Shown in pieces: positions 24,523 through 35,679 of a stretch of DNA of 64,000 nucleotides; the first letter of the stretch is position 1, and every line of letters begins with the position of its first letter. The stretch comes from Siphonodentalium dalli (lineage: Eukaryota > Mollusca > Scaphopoda > Gadilida > Siphonodentaliidae). The DNA lies in NCBI GenBank assembly GCA_032622095.1, contig CP136061.1, forward strand, positions 259,194,077 to 259,258,076. The letters run 5' to 3'. Both the position numbers and the translations under genes were made by a program. The notes beneath the pieces were generated by a model, which saw only the letters and a program-made list of their open reading frames with translations, did not search any database and was not told the DNA's origin.

Positions 24523-25400
24523 GTTAAGTTTATTTGAAATAATTCCTCATTATTCATAAATGTGTCATCGTCTTTTGGAATATCATTTATATATAATATC
24601 TGCCTGTCAGTCCATGTTTGAAAATAAATCGGTTTATACTGCCTCTTTATATGCTTATTGTGAAATAGGGGTTAGCTCATGTATTCGTCGGCGGTTTGTG
24701 GTTCTTTTCGTAGTAAGACATAGGCAGATGTGACATCTTTCCAAAAAGTGTTGAAATATTTTACTAAAGTGATGACTAGCTTTATTTAAGTACAACATTA
24801 CTGTGCCACCATATTTACTAGGTTTTTTTTTTGCAAAATGATCATTATCCATTCTGAATAGTTAAGAGAGTCCAATAATATTTTTAGCCATTTCCTCTTA
24901 ATTGATTTTTAAAAGAATGTTAATTTCAGAACTCCATTGCGTTTTGTTATGAATGAGAGTCTTTCATTTTAACTTATCTCCTTTACCATTCCAAAAGTTA
25001 TTTAAGAATTGTTTAGTTATTTTTCCAAAAGTGTCTTGGGTCCTTCTCGTTAGACAGAGCCTGATCTAAGGTATCTCAATAATCAGCCTTGGTATATTAG
25101 ATAATGCTATTAGTTTTATTTCGCGCAACTCGGTACTTTTTCCAATAAATAGAAGCATTTGTTTTTTTTTACGACTCCGTTTTGTAATGTATGTTCTGAG
25201 TTTTGAATCAAACCACGGTTTATCAGTGGTACAGATTGTTCTTTTAAAGTTTGGTATACACATTACTGTAATTTGCATAAATTCGTTAGTGAACCTTTCT
25301 ACCTTGATATCAATATCAGGATTTGGAGTTCCGGTGTCTCTGCTGCCAACCGATGTCTTTTATCAACCCATTCATTTGTAGGTAATCGCCCCGTTTGTCG
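24523..25400 (-). pseudogene. LINE remnant in array copy 2 (EN-RT linker)
   Basis: The minus frame 25,278-25,066 reads TTDKPWFDSKLRTYITKRSR, which matches the KPWFDxxL...KR motif between endonuclease and reverse transcriptase of jockey/CR1-like ORF2. Downstream on the minus strand the frames break repeatedly and end near 24,523 without RT catalytic motifs. It is a fragment that became part of the tandem unit. Compared with array copy 3, a 215-bp endonuclease block is missing at about 25,390. Confidence 0.65.
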
Positions 25401-26447
25401 GTCAATGATTTCATGAAGTTGGCCGTATTATTAAAGTTCGGCAATTTCGTCTTAACTTACCCAGTTGTGTAGTTGCTGTTGTCGGTAATTCTGTCGTAGT
25501 TGGTCCAACAGTACTCTGTGTTACTGAAACATAAACACTTTATATATTCATCATATCATGTCATTACGTGTAAATCTTTGGACATATCAATCTGCCATTC
25601 TGGTCGAAACATGGCCATTTCGCATATTTAAAGACTTGTATAACAGTCCAAAATAATCGAAAGTTTACTTAGTAGTTTTTTCTGTCCAGAGTTCAGTAAT
25701 ATTTTATTTTGGAAAACAAAAACGTATTGGAGGCTGTAACAGAGTATAAACACTGATTTATAGATGTCTGAAAAAAAAAATTAGTTCTTTGCGATAAAAT
25801 ACTTTGAAATATCTTTGACTGTGATAAATCACAAACAAATTTTCGACACTTACCTTGCGATCGCAAATTTATGTTAATTAGTTTGCGATTTTCGCAAAGT
25901 ATTTAAACTTTTCATCGCAAAGAATGAAAGATGTTTGCGATTCTGTTATATAAAATTCCAAAAATGTTTGCGATTTATCGCAAATATGTTTGCGATTTAT
26001 TTTGCGAAGTATTTTACGATCTATCGTAAAGATGTTTGCAATTTATCGCAAAGTTTTGCGATTTATCAACATGTATTTGTACATAGTTGTTTGGAAAGTC
26101 ACAGGAGGGTTTTCAAAACTTGAACCGAAATTTCGGGGGGAGGGTGCTGAGCTGCTCTTTTGTACATAGTAATTAGTATACCATATTGTTACTTCATTTC
26201 CAGGACTTCCAAATTAAACCAATGGAACGTTGGAAGCGCTTTGTTGGGTTTGAATTTCTGGGTCAATAACAATGGCTGCATAATTAAGGAGATACACGTC
26301 TATGTATTTCATGTTTAAATAGTAGTTATATCAGTGTATATGTACATTGTAATACAGGTCATACAGCTTGGTGACCGATACCGTGCTCATTGGACCACTG
26401 ACCACCCCAGGTTCCACCACCCCCCGTCTAATAAACAACATACAATG

Positions 26448-27550
26448 CAGGGTTGGGGTAATCGTAATCAGTAAACGTAATCAAAGTAATCGATAACAAA
26501 ATTTGGAGTAATCGTCTGTAATCAGTAATCATGACATTTCTTGATTACTTTTTGATTACTTTTATTAAAATATCCATATGCATGGCTATTGGATACTCAT
26601 AGTCTATTACTGTGGTACTGTGGGGTGTGCAAAGACACGAACAACATATTAGAACGTTAATACAATTGTGTCATGTTAGTGGCACAGTGTGTATGTACAT
26701 TATGGCAGTGGACGCAGATAACAACACGCAATTGTTGAATTCAGCATGAATGGCAATACACTTGTGATACAGACAATGAAATGTTCTAATATGAATAAGT
26801 AGGCTAGCCGACTTCAATTAGGATAAAATTTAATTGGGACTGCTGCAGACAATGGCTGTAGAGCCACACTCGTACTATAGGGCTAATTAACTGAACAAAG
26901 GAGGTGTGATGTACATTGGTAGACCTAATTAGCATTTACTGCACTCATGGAGTTAAGCCTCATTTAATCCTCATCAGGATTAACAACGGATGATCATCAA
27001 ATAAATATTAGTGTTATCTTAATTGTGTTGGGTATTGAATCAAACAGAACATGCAAATAATTTATAATTGTTTCTGGTGATATTTTCATAATATTATGCG
27101 TTAGTTTGAATGCATGTTAGAAAATTAAAAACGTATTAAAATATTTTTACATAAATAAATACACATAACACATAATGTATTCCCAATAAGTTGGTGCATA
27201 TATAACTTCATGATGAAACCTTTACAATACTTGTAAATGTAAAAAGTTTATATGTTTATTGCTTGCTTCTTTCTATTGATTCAGTCGTTTCTTGTGTCCA
27301 CGTTATGCAGTGATGTCTTTATTCAATCAAATTTGATATGTTAATTTGAATTATTTCATTATTTATTCCTATGCGATCAAAATGGTTGGAAACTAACAAT
27401 TGTAATCAGATGTAATCAAAAAGTAATCGATTACATTTACTAAAGTAATTGTGATTGGAAAAAATGTAATCAGTAATCGTAATCGTAATCATAAATCAAA
27501 AGCAATTGTAATCGTAATCGATTACATTGGCATGTAATCGCCCAACCCTG
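26448..27550. mobile_element. TAATCG-rich hAT-like element, array copy 2
   Basis: Same termini as copy 1 (CAGGGTTGGGG... and ...CCCAACCCTG) and the same GTAATC sub-terminal arrays. It differs by a handful of substitutions and a short deletion near 27,450 within the (GTAATC)n block. No coding capacity for a transposase. Confidence 0.65.
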
Positions 27551-27715
27551 GTGCAGACATTTAGTACCTGTAGACCTGGTTGAATTTTCCGGGGTTCGAT
27601 GGATCACATCCATACTCAAGCTACTTATGTCATTTATTGGCATTTGTTTATAATGTGGAGGGGCAGATAGGCTTGAGACCCCACCACGGTTCAATTAACA
27701 CCAGGTTCTCAGCTT

Positions 27716-28140
27716 CAGATTACGTTGGCCATGTAATTTTACGATTAAACCATAAATTCACATTACGATGATGTCGTAATTTTACGATCAAATCTGTAAA
27801 TGTCAGATTACTTTGATCTTGTAATTTTACAATTAGACCGTAATTCACATTACGATGATGTTGTAATTTTACGATCAAATCTGTAAATGACAGATCATGT
27901 TGGCCTTGTAATTTTACGATTAGACCGTAAATTCACATTACGATGATGTCGTAATTTTACGATCAAATCTGTAAATGTCAGATTACGTTGATCTTGTAAT
28001 TTTACGATTAGACCGTAATGCACATTACGATATGTTGTAATTTTACGATCGAATTTGTAAATGACAGATTATGTTGGCCTTGTAATTTTACGATTAGACC
28101 ATACATTCACATAACGATGATGTCGTAATTTTACGACAGT
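27716..28140. repeat. 88-bp TTTTACGATTAGACC repeat, about 5 copies
   Basis: Same unit as at 24,296, expanded to about five copies with small differences (for example ACGTTGATC for ACGTTGGCC). It lies at the junction between array copies 2 and 3. Confidence 0.88.
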
Positions 28141-28181
28141 TACTGATGGTCCAATTGCTGCCAACAGTTATTTTTTAGTGT

Positions 28182-29300
28182 AGTTAAGTTTATTTGAAAT
28201 AATTCCTCATTATTCATAAATGTGTCATCGTATTTTGGAATATCATTTATATATAATATCTGCCTGTCAGTCCATGTTTGAAAATAAATCGGTTTATACT
28301 GCCTCTTTATAAGCTTATTGTGAAATAGGGGTTGGCTCATGTATTCGTCGGCGGTTTGTGGTTCTTTTCGTAGTAAGGCATAGTCAGATGTGACATCTTT
28401 CCAAAAAGTGTTGAAATATTTTACTAAAGTGATGACTAGCTTTATTTAAATACAACATTACTGTGCCACCATATTTACTAGGTTTTTTTGTTGCAAAATG
28501 ATCATTATCCATTCTGAATAGTTAAGAGAGTTCAATAATATTTTTAGCCATTTCCTCTTAATTGATATTTAAAAGAATGTTAAGTCTGGTAATTTCAGAA
28601 CTCCATGCGTTGTGTTATGAATGAGAGTCTCTCGTTTTAACTTATCTCCTTTACCATTCCAAAAGTTATTTAAGAATTGTTTAGTTATTTTTCCAAAAGT
28701 GTCTTGGGTCCTTCTCGTTAGACAGAGCCTGGTCTACGGTATCTCGATAATCAGCCTTGGTATATTAGATAATGCTATTAGTTTTATTTCGCGCAACTCG
28801 GTACTTTATCCAATAAAAATGAGCATTTGTTTTATAAATGCATTTTTTTTTTACGATTCCGTTTTGTAATGTATGTTCTGAGTTTTGAATCAAACCACGG
28901 TTTATCGGTGGTACAGATTGTTCTTTTAAAGTTTGGTATACACATTACTGTAATTTGCATAAATTCGTGAGTGAACCTTTCTACCATGATATCAATATCA
29001 GGATTTGGAGTTCCGGTGCCTCTGCTGCCAACCGATGTCTTTTATCAACGCATTCATTTGTAGGTAATCGCCCCGCTTGTAATGCCAAACGCATCGACAT
29101 GTATTTAGGTAGGCATATCACAAACTATCTCGATAAATGTAGCACAGTGGTCCGATACGCCGAATTCGTAAACAGGTGGATTAACAGCGGCCACAGTGTC
29201 CGAGACAACATTGGGCCAATCGGTGTGCTGGATGTGGCCGTCACTTGCGTCGGCTCAGTTATAACAGAACTCAGGGTCAGTCGGTCAATGATTTCATGAA
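28182..29300 (-). pseudogene. LINE remnant in array copy 3 (endonuclease and linker)
   Basis: On the minus strand, bases about 29,288-29,073 translate to pieces including EFGVSDHCATFIEIV. This is the C-terminal SDH motif block of APE endonucleases; one in-frame stop follows, then the same linker as in array copy 2. This 215-bp block is absent from copy 2, where the flanking sequence is joined directly. The fragment shows that the ancestral unit captured a LINE EN-linker segment that then suffered a deletion in copy 2. Confidence 0.7.
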
Positions 29301-30331
29301 GTTGGCCGTATTATTAAAGTTCGGCAATTTCGTCTTAACTTACCCAGCTGTGTAGTTGTGGTTGTCGATAATTCTGTCGTAGTTGGTCCAACAGTACTCT
29401 GTGTTACTGAAACATAAACACTTTATATATTCATCATAGCATGTCATTACGTGTAAATCTTTGGACATATCAGTCTGCCATTCTGTCAAACCATGGCCAT
29501 TTCGAATATTTAAAGAATTGTATAACAGTCCAAAATATTCGAAAGTTTATATAGTAGTTTTTTCTGTCCAGAGTTCAGTAATATTTTATTTTGGAAAACA
29601 AAAACGTATTGGAGGCTGTAACAGAGTACAAACACTGATTTATAGATGTCTGAAAAAAAAACATTAATTCTTTGCGATAAAATACTTTGAGATATCTTTG
29701 ACTGTGATAAATCACAAACAAATTTCCGACACTTACCTTTTCGATCGCAAAGGTATGTTAATTTGTTTGTGATTTTCGCAAAGTATTTAAAATTTTCATC
29801 GCAAAGAATGAAAGATGTTTGCGATTCTGTTATATAAAAATCCAAACATGTTTGCGATTTATCGCAAATATGTTTGCGATTTATTTTGCGAAGTATTTTA
29901 CGATCTATCGTAAAGATGTTTGCAATTTATCGCAAAGTTTTGCAATTTATCAACATGTATTTGTCCATAGATGTTTGGAAAGTCACAGGAGGGTTTTCAA
30001 AACTTGAACCGAATTTTCGGGGGGAGGGTGCTGAGCTGCTTTTTTGTCCATAGTAATTAGTATACAATAATGTTACTTCATTTTCAGGACTTCCAAATTA
30101 AACCAATGGAACGTTGGACGCGCTTTGTTAGGTTTGAATTTCTGGGTCAATAACAATGGCTGCACAATTAAGGAGATACACGTCTATGTATTTCATGTTT
30201 AAATAGTAGTTATATCAGTGTATATGTACATTGTAATACAGGTCCTACAGCTTGGTGACCGATACCGTGCTCATTGGACCACTGACCACCCCAGGTTCAA
30301 CACCACCCCGTCTAATAAACAGCATACAATG

Positions 30332-31277
30332 CAGGGTTGGGGTAATCGTAATCAATAATCGTAATCAAAGTAATCGATTACAAAATTTGGAGTAATCGTC
30401 TGTAATCAGTAATCGTGACATTTCTTGATTACAAGTAATTGTAATCGTAATCGATTACTTTCAAATGTACCTGTAATCATGATTACATTTTGATTACTTT
30501 TTGATTACTTTTATTAAAATATCCATATGCATGGCTATTGGATACTCATAGTCTATTACTGTGGTACTGTGTTATGTTAGTGGTACAGTGTGTATGTACA
30601 TTATGGCAGTGGACACAGATAACAGCACACAATTGTTTGTCATTCACTGCACTCATGGAGTTAAGCCTCATTTAATCCTCATCAGGATTAACAACGGATG
30701 ATCATCAAATAAATCTTATTTTTATCTTCATTGTGTTGGGTATTGAATCTAACAGAACATGCAAATAATTTATAATTGTTTCTGGTGAAATTTTCAAAAA
30801 TATTATGCGTTAGTTTGAATGCATGTAAGAAAATTAAGAATGTATTAAAATATATTTGCATAAATAAATACACATAAAACATAATGTATTCCCAATAAGT
30901 TGGTGCATATATAACTTCATGATAAAACCTTTCCAATACATGTAAATGTAAAAAGTTTATATGTTTATTGCTTGCTTCTTTCTATTGTTTCAGTCGTTTC
31001 TTGTGTCCACGTTATGCAGTGATGTCTTTATTCAATCAAATTTGATATGTTAATTTGAATTATTTCATTATTTATTCCTATGCGATCAAAATGGTTGGAA
31101 ACTAACAATTGTAATCAGATCTAATCAAAAAATAATCGATTACATTTACTAAAGTAATTGTGGGCGTAATCGATTACATTGGAAAAAATGTAATCAGTAA
31201 TCGTAATCGTAATCATATAAATCAAAAGAAATTGTAATCGTAATCGATTACATTGGCATGTAATCGCCCCAACCCTG
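30332..31277. mobile_element. TAATCG-rich hAT-like element, array copy 3 (shortened)
   Basis: Termini as in the other copies (CAGGGTTGGGG at 30,332; CCCCAACCCTG ending 31,277). It has an internal deletion of about 0.2-0.3 kb near 30,570-30,640 and an extra GTAATC block near 30,430-30,490. The base after the CTG end is where similarity to the other array copies stops. Confidence 0.65.
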
Positions 31278-31596
31278 ATGCCGTATATTGTGGTTAAGAC
31301 GTACGATGGTGTACGTAAACAAGAGACTGCTGGTGTTACATAAGGTGTGCTTCTGTTTACATACCACAGCGCAATTATATTGGTTAATCACACAAAACTG
31401 ATATAAACGCTCTTTGTTATTTCCATATCAGGAAAACAGTAACAAATAACGCTCTTTATGTTTACCACATCCGCATCTAAACAAAAGCCAGGAAACGTAA
31501 CGTTTTTTGCTTGTGTTTACATAACAAAGGGGGAAGAAATTGAAAATAACATACTGGTTATGCCATATTTCTGATTGGCATAAGAACAAAGTATGT
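31278..31596. other. Interval with a short direct duplication
   Basis: AACGCTCTTTGTTATTTCC near 31,408 and AATAACGCTCTTTATG near 31,445 are alike. No gene is recognised. Confidence 0.35.
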
Positions 31597-32290
31597 CTAT
31601 ATCTTACTATTCTTCTGTTTATGGCGGTTTTTGACGGAGGTGAATATTTTAACAGCATAACCACCGCCAACACCTCCCGTATCTTTAAGGAGGTTGCAGT
31701 TTAGATCTCCAACGAGTACTATTGAATGGTTTAAATCAATTGCGGCTGCCAATAATTTGGACTCTCTGTCAGATCTATAGGTAACACAGAGAAGACATTT
31801 TTGCTTTGAGTTTACTTCGAACCACAAAATATCAGCGAGCGAGTGTTGGTGGTTATAAAATATTTTTTTGCAAAATAGACTGCGATTCCACCCTCTCAAC
31901 TCGATGTGTTTTGGCGAACGGGTTTGGAATAAAAATTTATCGTCTGGATAGTCATCATCTACTGTGTCTTAGTGAAATAGAGCATATCGAAATCTCCGAG
32001 ATCGCGTATGTTAACTTTTCCAATTTGCTACGCATGCTGCGAACATTGTTGTGCACGATTGGAATACTACTGTATGTATGGTTTGGTGTAACCGGACCCG
32101 GATTATGTTCGATTCCTGATTTTACGATCAACATGAATACAACTAGGAGTGTCACCATTAAATGCCTTAAGCTCTGACCACCGAAACGAAGTATGAAAGT
32201 ATTGGTGGCGTTCATGAAACCAAGTAGTTGTTTGGAGTTCACACGATTATTATGTGAGCCAACTGCCTTGCGATACTAAGCTATACAATG
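31597..32290 (-). mobile_element. 5' fragment of a CR1-like LINE with a 2A-like peptide
   Basis: The minus frame starting at 32,242 (MNSKQLL...) has a hydrophobic stretch LLVVFMLIVK followed by SGIEHNPGPV, then IVHNNVRSMRSKLEKL. NPGP preceded by an acidic residue is the signature of 2A-like ribosome-skipping peptides, and NVRS is the first strand of an APE endonuclease. After a frame change, the frame at 31,899-31,597 continues the endonuclease: RGWNRSLFCKK, then LLCVTYR, then VLVGDLNCNLL with the GDLN active-site block. The coding sequence stops being recognisable at about 31,600, so the RT half is missing. 2A-like sequences at the N-terminus of ORF2 are known for several APE-type LINE clades. 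Confidence 0.75.
32093..32116 (-). other. 2A-like motif GIEHNPGP
   Basis: Codons on the minus strand read G-I-E-H-N-P-G-P. The classical motif is D-V/I-E-x-N-P-G-P; here the position before I is Gly (context KSGIE), a variant also seen in LINE-encoded 2A sequences, as far as I recall. A hydrophobic run precedes it as is usual. Activity is not established by sequence. Confidence 0.65.
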
Positions 32291-32599
32291 ACTAACATGA
32301 TAAATCAGTGATACATAATACAGGGGGAAAATACATAACTGGCAGTGGCTTTGATGTGAATATGGAATATATTCATTATGAATACTAGTCGTTTTGAAAT
32401 GGACACTAGATAATTAGAAAAATGGAAGCAGTATACTTCAACATTAACTGGTTCACTGCTAAATATCCTACACGCACATGATGAAATGCGTATATTTATT
32501 TCAATATACAGAAAATCATTGAATTTTATGCTCGGAGTAGGTAATTTACAACATTTGCACTCTTTTCTCAAATTTGACCCCCATATATTTACATTTGTG

Positions 32600-32945
32600 A
32601 TTAGGTTATGAGCCTGGGTGTCTCAATAGGCTATGGTTATTGGCCTGGATGTCTCACTAGGCTATGGTTATGAGCCTGGATGTCTCATTAGGCTATGTTT
32701 ATGAGCCTGGGTGTCTCATTAGACCATGGATATGTGCCTCAGTAGGCATTGGTTGTGAGCCTGGTTGTCTCATTAGGCTATGGATATGACCCTGGTTGTC
32801 GGATTAGTATATGGTTGAGTCTGGTTGTTGGATTAGGTTATGATTAGAAGTCTGTTTTTTTTCAGAATAGGTTATGGTTTTGAGTCTGGTTGTCAAATTA
32901 TGAGCCTGGATGTCTGATTAGGTTATGGTTATGAGTGTGTTTGTC
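32600..32945. repeat. 31-bp tandem repeat, about 11 copies
   Basis: The unit GGTTATGAGCCTGGATGTCT plus CATTAGGCTAT recurs every 31 bp at the left end and degrades to the right (GTTGTCGGATTAGG variants). Non-coding minisatellite. Confidence 0.87.
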
Positions 32946-33439
32946 GCACGCCGTTGGGCAAAATAATTTGTCATTTTCCTCAAACTTTTTGCGATAGAAG
33001 TACCTTTTCTGACAATTTTATCTATCGGCATCCATTCAAACTTCACAGTGTCCCAATTTAATTATAAATGCAACAATATTTCAAAACTTTTACTTGACAA
33101 ACTCTATTTAGATGATTAATCTAAACAAGTAATACAGTGTCATCACCAAAGCCCAGATCTGGGCTTCCAGCACTCTTACATAGGGTCCAATTATAGGCTT
33201 TCAGCACTGAACCAGTTAAGTAGTTACCGCCAGATGACTTGACCGAGAAGGTGAAGTTCAAGGGTGCCGATATACCTTAGGATAAGCTGACCATAGACTA
33301 CGGGTTGGGTCAAGGTCTCGTGTTCGACAACAGTTTCAGACGTTCGGATGTCATTATTAATAGCTGTGGTTCAGGATTTATTTCGGAGTGGAACTGTTTA
33401 TATTATTTAATAAATATATGCACATTACTCACATACAGT
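32946..33439. other. No feature recognised
   Basis: Interval between the minisatellite and a LINE fragment. Confidence 0.3.
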
Positions 33440-33890
33440 CTGGCGTCGAGGGATTAGCTTTAAGAATTTATATTAGAAATGTTAGGTGCAGCGCTTCTAG
33501 TTTTAATGTGTTCTCATAGCCGAATATATCAGATCCATATAAGAGTATTGGTACTACCATTCGCTCAAGGAGCTCAAGTTGGCAATCGAATGTCAAATTA
33601 TTCTCCCGTATATTGCGGATTATCCAGTACATCGCGTATTCTGCCCGTTTTTTTAAGTAACATCTGGCTTTATAAAAGGTGCCTGAGTAAAAGAATGTGA
33701 TACCTAAGTATTTATATTCGCTGACAATTTCTAGTTCTATGTCCCCAAACTTCAATTTGTATTTGGATTTGTTGGTGCGAGTTCGCGATATCACGATATT
33801 AGCCTTTTGCACATTGACAGGTAGCCTTCACTCTACACAATAATCCGAGAAAATGTTCAGGGCATTTCTAGAAAACATTTCTAGAACGTT
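33440..33890 (-). pseudogene. LINE reverse transcriptase palm/thumb fragment
   Basis: The minus frame 33,812-33,468 has QKANIVISR and then LKFGDIELEIVSEYKYLGITF, YLKKRAEYAMYWIIRNI, CQLELLERMVVPILLYGSDI and FGYEN. This matches the part of LINE RTs after the YADD box (V-N-x-x-K-T/A; Y-K-Y-L-G; P-I-L-x-Y-G). Upstream to about 33,890 the preceding residues (FSDYCVE, LPVNV) continue with a stop at the Trp position. It lies upstream, on the same strand, of the 2A-bearing fragment but is the wrong part of ORF2 for that order, so it is a separate insertion. Confidence 0.8.
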
Positions 33891-34898
33891 GACATATGGA
33901 TTTATAAATAACATAATTTCCCACTCAAGAAGATAAGTTGGAATAATTTTCGAATTCTGAGATATACTTATTCCTGGTAAGAATTTTTATTTTGTTTTTG
34001 ACAAAAAATATTTTCTATGTATACTACAAAATGTCTTACCACTTACTTGAAATATGAAGAAGCGAACATTTATAAGAAAGTTACTTTCTAGGATGTAAAG
34101 AATTTGTTCAATTAAGACATCTTGTGAAAAAAAAAATATTTTTGTTTTAGAAAATATAATGACACATTTTATTAAAATTAGAATTGGAATTTGTATAAGA
34201 AATTTATTCTGATCTATTTTTATTACAACAATAAAAACTACTGCAGCAAATTGTTCTAAGTATTTTCCAAAGATAAATGTTCTTGGTTCAATTTCGTTCT
34301 TACTATTTACTGCTAACATATATATTAAATGAACATGAATGGGTCAAAAATACCTTCCGCAATCCATGACACGGGATACCCTTCGAAATTCACGAGAAGG
34401 GATATCAAATTTAAAGAATTTATTGCAAATATTCATAGCATTTAAATAGGACACTTTCCGTATCTACAAACCTTGGTACATTGTGAAGTCTGTATAAAAA
34501 CATCGATACAATGGGAGAGTGAACATATGTTATGTTCATTACTATAAAAACAATTACAATTTTTTAACATTTTAATTATTATCTTGTTAGCTAAACAAAG
34601 TCCTGGTCTAAACACCATATTTCCCAAATTGATCATGATGTAAATTATATCTATATATTGTCTCAACAATTTATGAAGCTCCAATGCGACGCTAACATGT
34701 GGTCTGATTAGTAATGTCAGGCCAGATTATTTGACATTGGCAAATCGTAAAATTACACTATGATCCGATAAAGAGTTAATAAATTAAGTCTGGTCGATGA
34801 TACTCCAGCCATTTTAATTGATATTTCGCTGCCAACCGTAAAACAACTGCCATTGTTTGACGAATAAACGTTTATAATTGAATATAATCAGCGAATAT
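33891..34898. other. No gene recognised
   Basis: AT-rich sequence with only domain-less frames. Confidence 0.35.
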
Positions 34899-35328
34899 GT
34901 AACCCGCCATATCAAATCCAGTCGTACGTCGGGATTGTTTTTACCCTGTGCCAATGCATTCTCTTATATATAAGAGAATACATTAGCCTAACAATTTTTT
35001 ATCATTTTTGTTTAAATAAATATTTCTTACAATTTTTAGGACATAAAATAAAAAAACATCAATTACCCTGCAGGGAGCCCCACACATATATAGAAGCATA
35101 TAGAAGAGTGTCGTCTGCTCATGTTTGTCTGGGGCTATGTATGGGTGAAATTATAAAATTGTTAAAGAATACAAGAAACAATTATTAAAATTGTAAAAAA
35201 TTGTTAGGCCAATGCATTCTCTGATATATGCGAGGCGACCTATGGTCGACTCGCATATATAAGAGAATGCATTGGCACAGGGTTAAAAAAAATTCCGACT
35301 TACGACTGGATTTGATATGGCGGGTCAC
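34899..35328. mobile_element. Doubly palindromic MITE, copy B
   Basis: Same terminal and internal sequences as copy A (GTAACCCGCCATATC... to ...GGCGGGTCAC). The left internal hairpin has lost its tip: the arm runs directly TTATATATAAGAGAATACAT. The right hairpin is complete. It ends 22 bp from the donor of the lectin exon 1, inside intron 1. Confidence 0.87.
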
Positions 35329-35349
35329 ACATGATATTAGCATACTCAC

Positions 35350-35599
35350 CTCCTCTCTGTAGAACTCCACTATCGTCACTGAACTGGGAACACTCGGAAC
35401 CATCGACGGCGAATGATATGCATCCCGTTCCTTTCAAACATTGTGCACCGCAATCCATTTCTGATTTGGACTTTGTAGTTGATAAAATATTGTCTTTATT
35501 CAGTAAGCCACTACCTTTGAAAAATTTGGCACTCATAACTTTTGAGTTACTCGCTGATGACAGGCCGATGCAAATCACAAAGATGAAGAAATTAACCAT
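35350..35599 (-). CDS. PAN/C-type lectin protein, exon 1 (signal peptide and PAN/apple-like module)
   Basis: Starts at ATG (35,599) with MVNFFIFVICIGLSSAS, a typical signal peptide, so the product is likely secreted. The following mature segment has CGAQCLKGTGCISF and a further ECSQF cysteine, the short cysteine pattern of PAN/apple-like modules in invertebrate lectin proteins. The exon ends at AGAGGAG|GTGAGTATG, a strong donor, in phase 1, which joins with the AA at the start of exon 2 to make GAA (Glu). Joining the three exons gives 663 nt, exactly 221 codons with the stop. A TATATATT near 35,660-35,670 lies about 70 bp upstream of the ATG and could be a TATA element. A 3' splice site near 35,613 is an alternative reading of the 5' leader. 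Confidence 0.78.
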
Positions 35600-35663
35600 G
35601 TTTGATTCTCACCTAGAAATAGTACGCATATGAATTAAAAGTCCCACAGTACTTTTTTTCTAA

Positions 35664-35673
35664 TATATAGCCT
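35664..35673 (-). promoter_or_regulatory. Possible TATA box of the lectin gene
   Basis: The minus strand reads GGCTATATATTAG about 70 bp upstream of the lectin ATG, a distance that would place initiation about 40 bp before the start codon. Based on position and motif only. Confidence 0.3.
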
Positions 35674-35679
35674 ACAGTC

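Larger units (their letters stand above)
21300..31277. repeat. Tandem segmental array, about 3.66-kb unit, 2.5-3 copies
   Basis: Long segments recur in direct order. Copy 1 runs about 21,890-24,520 (lacking about 0.83 kb present in the others), copy 2 about 24,523-28,180 and copy 3 about 28,182-31,277. A diverged partial segment lies at 21,400-21,560. Each unit contains, left to right: an inverted LINE remnant (starting with TTATTTGAAATAATTCCTCA), a TTTGCGA fold-back block, a unique stretch, a TAATCG-rich hAT-like element, and acgatta-type 88-bp repeats. Copies are about 95% or more alike by eye. Copy 3 ends exactly at the right terminus of the hAT-like element. The whole array lies in intron 1 of the lectin gene. 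Confidence 0.88.

Noticed and set aside
23006-31277. GTAATC repeats as interstitial telomeric sequence
   Set aside because: They are sub-terminal to a CAG...CTG inverted-repeat element in each array unit and do not match the animal TTAGGG repeat.
32290-33440. The RT fragment at 33.4-33.9 kb and the 2A-endonuclease piece at 31.6-32.3 kb as one element
   Set aside because: On the minus strand the RT part would precede the ORF2 start, which is the wrong order, and a minisatellite lies between.
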